From Bacillota bacterium (GTDB taxonomy: Bacteria > Bacillota_A > Clostridia > Peptostreptococcales > Anaerovoracaceae): 9,680 nucleotides of DNA. The notes beneath the pieces were generated by a model. That model ran no database searches, was not told where the DNA came from, and saw only the letters and a program-made list of their open reading frames with translations. How positions within the stretch are numbered: position 1 is the first letter of the stretch; every line of letters starts with the position of its first letter. The stretch covers positions 1 through 9,680 of the forward strand of contig JAFRWH010000321.1 of the NCBI GenBank assembly GCA_017438085.1. The letters run 5' to 3'. Shown here one piece after another: positions 1-5,676 of this stretch. Position numbers and translations under genes: made by a program.

Positions 1-906
1 CTCGCCTGCCTTGAAGAGTTCAAGTGCGGTAGCATCATCGGCAACGACTCTTACATAGATGCCGTCAAGCTTGATCTCATCTGCGTGGCAGTAGAGGGGG
101 TTCTTGGAGAGCACGCGCTCTGCGCCCTGAGTCCAGGAGTCAAGGGTGAACATACCGCAGCCCATGAAGTTGTCTTTGGAATTGCCATAGGTGTTTTCGC
201 TGTGGTCTGCATTGAAGCTTGCATCGTACAGAGGCTGATAGATTGGGCCGGTGTAGCGCATCTGGAACTGCTGCATTACCTCGAGCGGGGTATATCTCTG
301 GGTCATCTTTACTGCAATGGTCAGATCGTCTGCTTTCTTGAAGCCAACATCTTCCCAATCGACCTTAACGCCGGTGGATTCCTGAGTGTAGTATTCGTAT
401 GCATTTTCGATCTCGCAGAAGTTTCTTGCGATGTTGACGCAGTTTCCGTAAACGATCTTGGGATCAAGACCCATCTTCCAGGAATAGAGGAAGGTGTCTG
501 CATTGATGGGTTCGCCGTTGCTCCACTTCAGATCATCTCTGAGCTCGATGTACCAGGTGTAATCATCGCCGGGCTTGGTGTAAGGCTCTTTTGCAGCCAT
601 GTCGGGCTCGGTCTTGGTTCTTGTAAGTTCGCCGCCGGCGGAATCGTCGGGCACATAGCGATACAGTCTGGCGTTAACATAGTCCAGTATACTGGTATCG
701 TTGTTGAAGGGGTTGATGTTGGAAGGATCAGATGTAGCAGAGTATCTGAAGATCTTCTCAAACGTCTGTTCCTGCGGCTGTTCATTACCCTGAGAGGGCT
801 GTTCTCCGCCCTGGTTTGGGGTCTCAGTGCTGCTCTGACCGCCGCATCCTGCCAGCAGGCTGAGCATAAGAACAAGGGCCAGCAGAATAGATAGAGTCTT
901 TTTCAT
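1..906 (-). CDS. Oligopeptide-type ABC transporter substrate-binding lipoprotein (partial, C-terminus outside window)
   Basis: This is the extracytoplasmic binding component of a peptide (family 5, OppA/DppA-like) ABC importer, tethered to the outer face of the membrane by lipid. The start is ATG at 906-904, with AGGAGG at 918-913 six bases upstream. Residues 1-21 form a lipoprotein signal: MKK, a leucine-rich core, then the lipobox LAGC with Cys21. A Gln/Glu/Pro/Ser-rich linker follows to about residue 48. The mature part then shows family 5 hallmarks: a 'DP..INPFN' segment near residues 60-68, 'WYIELRDDLKWSNGEPINADTF' hallmarks around residues 118-139, and 'FMGCGMFTLDSW' near 247-258. The frame is open through base 1, so 302 codons are visible of a family that usually has 500-600. 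Permease and ATPase genes are not in the window. The gene diverges from the WYL regulator at 1236. The family is clear; the exact ligand (peptide, nickel or other) is not. Confidence 0.93.
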   Translation of the reverse strand, partial: MKKTLSILLALVLMLSLLAGCGGQSSTETPNQGGEQPSQGNEQPQEQTFEKIFRYSATSDPSNINPFNNDTSILDYVNARLYRYVPDDSAGGELTRTKTEPDMAAKEPYTKPGDDYTWYIELRDDLKWSNGEPINADTFLYSWKMGLDPKIVYGNCVNIARNFCEIENAYEYYTQESTGVKVDWEDVGFKKADDLTIAVKMTQRYTPLEVMQQFQMRYTGPIYQPLYDASFNADHSENTYGNSKDNFMGCGMFTLDSWTQGAERVLSKNPLYCHADEIKLDGIYVRVVADDATALELFKAGE

Positions 907-912
907 ACTATA

Positions 913-918
913 CCTCCT
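913..918 (-). promoter_or_regulatory. Ribosome binding site of the substrate-binding lipoprotein
   Basis: A perfect AGGAGG lies six bases before the ATG at 906-904. It fixes the start codon and agrees with the signal peptide beginning MKK. Confidence 0.85.
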
Positions 919-926
919 GAATAATA

Positions 927-943
927 GCCGGGGCATCCCCGGC
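927..943 (-). other. GC-rich hairpin in the transporter-gene leader
   Basis: GCCGGGG and CCCCGGC form a perfect 7-bp stem around a 3-base loop, about nine bases before the Shine-Dalgarno of the lipoprotein gene. No T-tract follows on either strand, so it is not a classical terminator. It could stabilise the mRNA 5' end or affect ribosome access. The role is inferred; the inverted repeat itself is plain in the sequence. Confidence 0.5.
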
Positions 944-1021
944 GCGTAACTTTCGCTGCAATAGTCCTATGGCTGGATCTTCCTCTGCATTCAGCTTTGG
1001 ATAATGCATCGTTATGAAATA

Positions 1022-1050
1022 ATTATATCTCATTATAATTGGGTGTCCAA
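1022..1050 (-). promoter_or_regulatory. Candidate promoter for the substrate-binding lipoprotein gene
   Basis: On the minus strand, TTGGAC (1050-1045) is followed after 17 bases by a perfect TATAAT (1027-1022). A second TATAAT sits at 1037-1032 but has no recognisable -35. The predicted transcript would start near 1015 and carry a leader of about 110 bases. The -35 box falls inside the inverted repeat at 1042-1067, so repressor binding there would block it. Confidence 0.5.
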
Positions 1051-1067
1051 TTCGGATAATGGACACC
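1042..1067. promoter_or_regulatory. Operator-like inverted repeat between divergent genes
   Basis: GGTGTCCA (1042-1049) and TGGACACC (1060-1067) are perfect 8-base inverted arms separated by 10 bases. The A/T-rich spacing and its overlap with the -35 of the lipoprotein promoter suit a dimeric DNA-binding protein rather than a terminator, since no T-tract follows. The adjacent WYL regulator is the obvious candidate binder, but this is inference from position. Confidence 0.5.
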
Positions 1068-1188
1068 GATATACGCAGAATGTATGGTATTTAAGCTCTG
1101 CCCATAGTCTGTTATGTAATAAGACCGAATAAGAATGAATATGTGGAATGGGAAAGAATAATAATACTGTACGAATAATTGAACTGTA

Positions 1189-1197
1189 TGGTATAAT
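1189..1197 (+). promoter_or_regulatory. Extended -10 promoter of the WYL regulator gene
   Basis: TGG followed by TATAAT (1192-1197) is a perfect extended -10 element 38 bases before the ATG at 1236. No convincing -35 is found 17 bases upstream. A direct repeat ACTGTA occurs at 1166-1171 and 1183-1188, just ahead of the -10, and could bind a regulator. Confidence 0.55.
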
Positions 1198-1235
1198 TTT
1201 AAAGGAATAAGCTCTTGGAACAATGGAGGTCTGTC

Positions 1236-2192
1236 ATGATAACCAATAAGGCTGCCAGCAGCTGCGTGCTGAAGGTATTAGAAGAATATTCGGATGACAA
1301 GCATATTATGAGCACACGGGACGTGCACGATGCTCTGCTCAGGGATTACGGACTTGAGCTCGACCGCAGGACCATTTATTCCGCAGTGGAAACGCTTCAG
1401 GATCTTGGCTACGATATCTCGGATTACAAGGAGAACAGGGAGGGCTATTTCCTCCGCGAACGCCTTCTTGACAGCGCTCAGCTCAGGCTGCTTATAGATG
1501 CTGTGAATTCCTTTGGCTACATTTCGAGGAGCCAGACGAGGGAACTGGCGGACAGGCTCACAAGCACTCTTTCTGTCCACGAAAGGCGCCGCTTCAGCTA
1601 TGCAAACATCATAAGCGCAGATAAAAAGACACTGAATCCTCAGGTCTTCCTGAATATCGAGATCCTGGATGAGGCTATAAACTCAAGGAATAAGGTATCC
1701 TTCACTTACATGGAATATGGTCTGGATAAGAAGATGCATCCTCGGAGGGAAAAGAAATACATAGCCAGCCCCTATGCTATGATATGCGAGAACGAGCGGT
1801 ATTATCTGGTGCTGATATCCGAGGGGCACACAGATGCCAGCTTCTACCGCATAGATATGATGCAGGATATAACGGTTCTTGATGAAAAGGTGACAATAGG
1901 CAAGAGGGAGGCGGGACTTGACAGCATCCCCAGAGTTGTCTACGCTCACAGCGGCCAGCCGGAGATGATCAAAATACGCGGCGACATGACAGCGCTCCGC
2001 TATGTTATAGACGAGTTCGGGCAGGATACGATAATACAGCCTGACGGCGATGGCTTTATAGCCAGCTTCAGAGCGGCTCCTGCGGGCATGGTCTACTGGG
2101 CGCTGCAGTACATGCAGCACATCGAAGTGCTTTCGCCCAAGAGTCTGCGGGATGATATAAAAAAGGCTATAAGCGAAAACAAATATATGTAA
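1236..2192 (+). CDS. WYL-domain transcriptional regulator with winged helix N-terminus
   Basis: This is a cytoplasmic DNA-binding regulator of 318 residues, the usual length for the HTH-WYL-WCX family. Residues 1-75 form a winged helix (a helical segment with 'STRDVHDALLRDYGL', then 'DRRTIYSAVETLQDLGYDI' as recognition helix and wing). Residues about 140-217 are the WYL domain, with YYL at 189-191 in place of the W-Y-L signature and 'YRIDMM' after it. Residues about 243-314 are a WCX-type C-terminal extension ending 'VLSPKSLRDDIKKAI'. The start is ATG 1236 because GGAGG at 1225-1229 lies six bases upstream; an in-frame TTG at 1215 has no such site. WYL proteins sense ligands or nucleic acids and act as repressors or activators; the effector here is unknown. 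The gene diverges from the peptide-binding lipoprotein and may control it or itself through the palindrome at 1042-1067. Confidence 0.88.
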   Translation: MITNKAASSCVLKVLEEYSDDKHIMSTRDVHDALLRDYGLELDRRTIYSAVETLQDLGYDISDYKENREGYFLRERLLDSAQLRLLIDAVNSFGYISRSQTRELADRLTSTLSVHERRRFSYANIISADKKTLNPQVFLNIEILDEAINSRNKVSFTYMEYGLDKKMHPRREKKYIASPYAMICENERYYLVLISEGHTDASFYRIDMMQDITVLDEKVTIGKREAGLDSIPRVVYAHSGQPEMIKIRGDMTALRYVIDEFGQDTIIQPDGDGFIASFRAAPAGMVYWALQYMQHIEVLSPKSLRDDIKKAISENKYM

Positions 2193-2193
2193 T

Positions 2194-2230
2194 AAAAAGC
2201 TGCAGCACCTTATGATGCTGCAGCTTTTTT
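2194..2230. terminator. Strong intrinsic terminator, probably bidirectional
   Basis: A perfect 14-base stem, AAAAAGCTGCAGCA (2194-2207) and TGCTGCAGCTTTTT (2216-2229), encloses an 8-base loop. A T-run follows on the plus strand, and A-runs on the plus strand give a T-run on the minus strand. It begins two bases after the WYL gene stop. It can also end minus-strand transcripts coming from ridA, whose stop is at 2305. Confidence 0.9.
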
Positions 2231-2250
2231 ACGTTTTTGAGGGGCGTAAG

Positions 2251-2277
2251 GCCCGGACCCGGGTCATGAGCCCGGGC
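2251..2277. repeat. GC-rich compound palindrome downstream of ridA
   Basis: Three palindromes lie back to back: ACCCGGGT (2257-2264), TCATGA (2264-2269) and GCCCGGGC (2270-2277). The outer arms GCCCGG (2251-2256) and CCGGGC (2272-2277) can also pair. It lies in the 3' region of the ridA transcript before the terminator at 2194-2230. A role as an RNA 3'-end stabiliser is possible but not shown. Confidence 0.45.
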
Positions 2278-2304
2278 GCAATTGCAGATGGTATCCGCTT
2301 TGGA

Positions 2305-2652
2305 TTACTTTACTTCTGCGATTGCTTCGATCTCTACGACGGCACCGCCGGGGAGCTGCTTAACAGCGAAGCAGCTTCTTGCAGGGGATCCTGTGAAGTA
2401 TTCTGCATATACGGCATTGAATGCTGCGAAATCTGCGATATCGGAAAGGAAGCAGGTGGTCTGTACTACCAGTTCTGCGCTGGAGCCGCCAGCCTCAACC
2501 AGTGCCTTTACCTTCTGGCAAGCCATGTGAGCTGCTTCAGTGATCTCGCCCATGCCGGTCTGTCCGGAAACGAAAACGAAACCGTTAGCTTTGATTGCAG
2601 GTGTATAGGGTCCGATGGGAGCGGGACCGCCAGGGATGATTATTTTTTCCAT
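2305..2652 (-). CDS. ridA: RidA/YjgF/YER057c/UK114 family enamine/imine deaminase
   Basis: RidA proteins are small cytoplasmic trimers that hydrolyse reactive enamine and imine intermediates, such as 2-aminoacrylate from serine or cysteine breakdown, to keto acids. This copy has 115 residues against a usual 124-130. Residues matching the known active site are present: Tyr16 in 'GPYTPA', Gly30 in 'VSGQ', Arg92 and Cys94 in 'ARSC', and Glu107 in 'EIEAIA'. The family pattern 'VVQTTCFLSDIADFAAFNAVY' positions (62-82) is well kept. About nine residues are missing after VSGQ, where relatives carry a 'P-x-T-G-E-l-v' loop. ATG 2652-2650 is preceded by AGGAGG (2665-2660) with a 7-base gap. The gene lies 142 bases after the M20 peptidase on the same strand and has its own promoter at 2728-2756. 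Confidence 0.92.
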   Translation of the reverse strand: MEKIIIPGGPAPIGPYTPAIKANGFVFVSGQTGMGEITEAAHMACQKVKALVEAGGSSAELVVQTTCFLSDIADFAAFNAVYAEYFTGSPARSCFAVKQLPGGAVVEIEAIAEVK

Positions 2653-2727
2653 GTGTGTACCTCCTGAAATATTTAGACTCAGAGAAGCTGCCGGGGCAGG
2701 ATCTCCTTCAGTAAATCTGACAATAGA

Positions 2728-2756
2728 ATGTTACCCAAAAATTGCCCTAATGTCAA
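2728..2756 (-). promoter_or_regulatory. Promoter for ridA
   Basis: A consensus TTGACA (2756-2751) is followed after exactly 17 bases by TAACAT (2733-2728, four of six to consensus). The predicted transcript starts near 2721, about 70 bases before the ridA ATG. The -35 is bracketed by an inverted repeat, ATTGCCC (2741-2747) and GGGCAAT (2774-2780), which could be a regulator site. ridA may therefore be transcribed both alone and by read-through from the peptidase gene. Confidence 0.6.
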
Positions 2757-2794
2757 TTGAAGATTTGCGGCTCGGGCAATACTTTGGCGAAAAG

Positions 2795-4234
2795 CTAAGA
2801 GTTTTCACGCACCAGAGTCTTGTAGAAATCCACTGCTCCGGGAAGGCTGTACAGGTCCAGGTTCTCGTTGAGACCGTGCATGCCTTTCATCTGCTCCTTG
2901 CCATAGACTACAGGAGAGAAGCGTATGCATGCATCGCAGATCTCCTGATAAAAGCGGGCATCCGTGCCGCCTGTCATAACATATGGGCATGTGGGCAGCT
3001 TCGGGAAGACCTCGCTTATTACCTTTTCGACCTTGTGATACGCTTCGCTGTGAATATCCACCGGCGGGCAGAAATCGTTGCTGTTTGGCATCTCCTGCAC
3101 CTCCAGATCGTACTTTGAAGCCATGCGGCGGATCACATCGTTGCTTTCTTTCATGCCCTGATGGGGGATGTAGCGCAGATTTATGTTCAGCGTAGCCTCC
3201 TGGGGCATCACATTGTGGCCATCCGAGCCGGACTGCATGGTGAATGCTGTGGTAGTCCTTAGCAATGCTGCAGCCTGAGATGAAATGACAGGCATCAGCT
3301 TCGCCAGCAGAGGTTTGAAGAGCCACATGTTGCCGAACAGGAATCTGTAGAGGAAGCTGCCGTAAGGCGCCAGTGTCCTGAACATGGCTTCCACTTCAGG
3401 CTCGAAGGAAACAGTCAGTGGATTGTGGTCATCGATCTCGGCAATAAATTTGCCCAGCCTTGCGATAGGCGAGTTCTTGGGCGGATAGCTTGAGTGACCT
3501 CCGTTGGATCTGGCAATCACCTTCAGATTGCCCATGCCTTTTTCCAGAACGCCTATCATTGCGTAGTAGCCGTCAAATCCCGCAATGGGAGTATCAACTA
3601 TGGCGCCGCCCTCATCGCAGACTATGTAGGGCTTTACGCACCGGCGTTTGAGCTCAGCCACCAGCTTGGGACAGCCGTCTCCGCCCACCTCCTCGGTGCA
3701 GGAAGAGCTGAGGTAAACGTCCTGCTCAGGAACATACCCCTCTTTGAGCAGCTCCTCAGCAGCCTGGAAAAAGGCCATGACAGAGCACTTGGTATCCGCG
3801 CTTCCTCTGCCCCAGACCTTGCCGTCGGCAATATCTCCCGAGTAGGGCTCGTGTATCCATTCGCCTTCAGCCGGCACCACATCCTGATGACCCATCAGGA
3901 CGACCGGCCGTTCGCTGCTTTTTCCTTTCCAGTAGAACAGCAGGTTCCCGTCGATCTCTGTCTTTTCCAGCTTCTCGTGCACCAGGGGGAACAGCCTTTC
4001 CAGTATCTTGTGGAACTCCAGAAATTTGTCCCGCTGGTCCTTGCCCGGAACTGAAACCGTTTCGAAGCGGACCATCTCGGCCAGCTTTTCTCCGTAGGCC
4101 TGCTCTCTTTCTTTATCTATTTTGGGCTTCCATTCGGACTTCTTTGCAGGCGACATAAGAGTCCTGATCAGAGCGATCAGCAGAAGCAGAAGCAACAGCC
4201 CAATTACAGCAAGCAGTATTTTAAGAATGATCAT
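2795..4234 (-). CDS. Membrane-anchored M20 family zinc metallopeptidase (carboxypeptidase S/PM20D1-like)
   Basis: This is a 479-residue dizinc hydrolase of the M20 peptidase family, most like the carboxypeptidase S/PM20D1 branch, whose known members cleave C-terminal residues from peptides or hydrolyse/condense N-acyl amino acids. Residues 3-24 form one hydrophobic anchor (ILKILLAVIGLLLLLLLIAL), so the enzyme is probably tethered to the membrane. The metal and catalytic residues are all visible: His116 and catalytic Asp118 in 'MGHQDVV', bridging Asp147 in 'GRGSADTK', catalytic Glu181 and zinc ligand Glu182 in 'CTEEVGG', Asp207 in 'VCDEGG', and His453 in 'MHGLNE'. 'GGHSSYPP' (245-252) marks the lid/dimerisation domain. 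ATG 4234-4232 follows AAGGAG (4248-4243) by 8 bases. It lies 29 bases after the HTH gene on the same strand, so co-transcription is likely. The substrate is not determined. Confidence 0.9.
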   Translation of the reverse strand: MIILKILLAVIGLLLLLLLIALIRTLMSPAKKSEWKPKIDKEREQAYGEKLAEMVRFETVSVPGKDQRDKFLEFHKILERLFPLVHEKLEKTEIDGNLLFYWKGKSSERPVVLMGHQDVVPAEGEWIHEPYSGDIADGKVWGRGSADTKCSVMAFFQAAEELLKEGYVPEQDVYLSSSCTEEVGGDGCPKLVAELKRRCVKPYIVCDEGGAIVDTPIAGFDGYYAMIGVLEKGMGNLKVIARSNGGHSSYPPKNSPIARLGKFIAEIDDHNPLTVSFEPEVEAMFRTLAPYGSFLYRFLFGNMWLFKPLLAKLMPVISSQAAALLRTTTAFTMQSGSDGHNVMPQEATLNINLRYIPHQGMKESNDVIRRMASKYDLEVQEMPNSNDFCPPVDIHSEAYHKVEKVISEVFPKLPTCPYVMTGGTDARFYQEICDACIRFSPVVYGKEQMKGMHGLNENLDLYSLPGAVDFYKTLVRENS

Positions 4235-4263
4235 TTGCAGAACTCCTTTCTGATGCGATGTGT

Positions 4264-5394
4264 TTAGCGCAGGTATCCTTCAAGCTCCTGCGCAGATCCG
4301 GAAGCCGGAGCGCGCAGTGCAAACTCTTTCAGAGCAGACAGCAGATTCGGGTCCTTTACAGACAGCAGGATGCCCGGATTCTGCGGCGAAAGTATCAGCG
4401 CATTGCTGTTTTTTACATAGAAATGCACTTCCTGAGACTGCTGAACGGCGCAGAGCATCTCGCCCTCAGCCTTCAAGAATTCCCCTGCAGCCTCTTCAAA
4501 GGCAAGGCTGTCAGTCCGTGTGAATACCTGCATCAGAGGCTGTGAGATGGCCAGAAGAGCCTGAAACTGTGCTTCCAGAAGCTGAAGCATTTCCCTGTCT
4601 CCGGTATATACGGTATAAGCGCTCTTAACATCGTTCCCCGTATAGCCTCCGAAAGCCGCTTCTCTGCTCTGGATAATGAATCTGGTCTGATGGAACAGTC
4701 CATCCCTGAGCTTGGGGCAGTACCATGGCTCGATCCCGCCTGTCAGGTAGAGCGGTATCCATCCTGACACCGCTGCCATCAGTTCTCCCAGGTTTCTCGA
4801 CAAATTGTGTATCATGCAGATGCGGTTGCCCTTTTGAAGATTGCTCATCATAAGGCCTGCCCACTTTCTGAAATAGGAGGGATCTTCAGTCAGCCAGCTC
4901 ATGTCCTCGTCGGAGTAGAGCAGCAGTCTTTCCGCGGCCTGCGACGTAAAGGCTGCCGTGAGCAGTCTTTCTGCCGCCTGCCTTTTCCCTTCATTTCCAT
5001 AATAGAAAAATGAGGGGCTCTGCATGGAGCCAAAGGCATCTTCCCCGGTTGCTCCATGCATCATATCAGCGCTGCCGGGATAGTAATATCCCAGATCGCT
5101 GTCCGAGATCCAGGCGGCTATCAGCGCTGCCTGGTCACTTACGCTTTCCGGCCATTTTCTCCCGGGGCAGATCATGTCCTCAGCACCCTTTATCTGGAAT
5201 GGCTCTTTGATCCTTTTTGCGAAAAATTCTGCCGCAGGCTCAAGAAATGAACGCTGCTTTGGCAGACCGCGCTCTCCAGAGCGTATGCGGCTTATGTGAG
5301 AGTTGTCGAAGTTCAGTGCTCTGGCAAGCATGTTGTTCTTCGTGGATGTCAGATTCATCAGAAAATCCAGCTTTTTACCTATGTATGATGTCAT
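4264..5394 (-). CDS. XRE-type HTH protein with large unassigned C-terminal domain
   Basis: This 376-residue protein has an N-terminal Cro/CI-like helix-turn-helix (about residues 4-62; 'NNMLARALNFDNSHISRIRSG' positions 20-40 hold the turn and recognition helix). The remaining ~310 residues have no signal peptide or clear membrane span, and I cannot name a domain. The block around 'IHNLSRNLGELMAAVSGWIP' (195-214) and 'GGIEPWYCPKLRDG' (219-232) resembles what I recall from HTH proteins of Lachnospiraceae, so this is probably a ligand-sensing transcription factor. The start is ATG 5394 because GGAGG (5408-5404) lies nine bases upstream. An in-frame ATG at 5466 is rejected because it lies inside the -10 box of the promoter at 5462-5491. 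It is the first gene of a probable HTH-M20-ridA cluster. The target and effector are unknown. Confidence 0.8.
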   Translation of the reverse strand: MTSYIGKKLDFLMNLTSTKNNMLARALNFDNSHISRIRSGERGLPKQRSFLEPAAEFFAKRIKEPFQIKGAEDMICPGRKWPESVSDQAALIAAWISDSDLGYYYPGSADMMHGATGEDAFGSMQSPSFFYYGNEGKRQAAERLLTAAFTSQAAERLLLYSDEDMSWLTEDPSYFRKWAGLMMSNLQKGNRICMIHNLSRNLGELMAAVSGWIPLYLTGGIEPWYCPKLRDGLFHQTRFIIQSREAAFGGYTGNDVKSAYTVYTGDREMLQLLEAQFQALLAISQPLMQVFTRTDSLAFEEAAGEFLKAEGEMLCAVQQSQEVHFYVKNSNALILSPQNPGILLSVKDPNLLSALKEFALRAPASGSAQELEGYLR

Positions 5395-5461
5395 TTTCCA
5401 TTTCCTCCGACTTGTTTTTTTCTCCGGCTTTGAATCGCCCGGACCTGATTTTTCTTTTATA

Positions 5462-5491
5462 ATCATAATCGTTTCCGGGCAGATTTGTCAA
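5462..5491 (-). promoter_or_regulatory. Promoter for the HTH-M20 peptidase (ridA) cluster
   Basis: Consensus TTGACA (5491-5486) and TATGAT (5467-5462, five of six to consensus) are separated by 18 bases. Transcription should start near 5455, leaving about 60 bases of leader before the ATG at 5394. The -10 overlaps an in-frame upstream ATG (5466-5464), which therefore cannot be in the mRNA. The -35 overlaps the end of the small reading frame at 5488-5634. Confidence 0.65.
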
Positions 5492-5634
5492 TAAAAATGA
5501 CAGGATAAACGTCGGCAATATGCACTGCAGAGGTTGAGGCGTATGTTCTGTTCCAAATTCTCCTGATCAAGCTCTGCGGCTATCTTTTTCTGTTCAGCCG
5601 TGTATAGTGATGTGTTCGGGACCGAATCTCCCAC
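5488..5634 (-). CDS. Possible small protein or gene remnant, 48 codons, unrecognised
   Basis: A GTG-initiated frame of 48 codons runs from 5634 to a TGA at 5490-5488. The core reads as a charged amphipathic helix followed by a Cys-containing end: 'AEQKKIAAELDQENLEQN' (residues 13-30), 'IRLNLCSAYCRR' (31-42), then a short hydrophobic tail. The composition (Glu, Gln, Lys, Leu, no stop in this frame for 60 codons) looks like real coding. However, no Shine-Dalgarno precedes the GTG, no other start is available, and the frame overlaps the -35 of the next promoter. It starts 42 bases after the stop of the nuclease-like gene, so translational coupling is conceivable. It may equally be the surviving end of a decayed gene. 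I do not recognise the family. Confidence 0.35.
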   Translation of the reverse strand: MGDSVPNTSLYTAEQKKIAAELDQENLEQNIRLNLCSAYCRRLSCHFY

Positions 5635-5640
5635 TGTTAT

Positions 5641-5668
5641 CGCCGAAGACCGGCGCCACCCCAGTGGC
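5641..5668. other. Two adjacent short hairpins after the nuclease-like gene
   Basis: CGCCG/CGGCG (5641-5645 and 5651-5655) and GCCAC/GTGGC (5655-5659 and 5664-5668) make two neighbouring 5-bp stems a few bases after the stop at 5677. Neither is followed by a T-run on the minus strand, so they are poor intrinsic terminators. They could pause or protect the 3' end of the upstream transcript. Confidence 0.35.
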
Positions 5669-5676
5669 CATTACAT

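Noticed and set aside
85..894. Plus-strand open frame of 269 codons opposite the substrate-binding protein
   Set aside because: It is the antisense shadow of a gene with clear family motifs, signal peptide and ribosome site; it has no ribosome site of its own.
1215..1235. Upstream TTG start for the WYL regulator
   Set aside because: No Shine-Dalgarno precedes it, and the seven extra codons contain the GGAGG site that serves ATG 1236.
2615..3118. Plus-strand frame across the start of ridA and the end of the peptidase gene
   Set aside because: It is antisense to two genes with catalytic motifs and crosses their intergenic promoter; no ribosome site or recognisable domain.
3494..4054. Plus-strand frame of 186 codons within the M20 peptidase gene
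   Set aside because: Antisense shadow; the opposite strand encodes all the zinc ligands in order.
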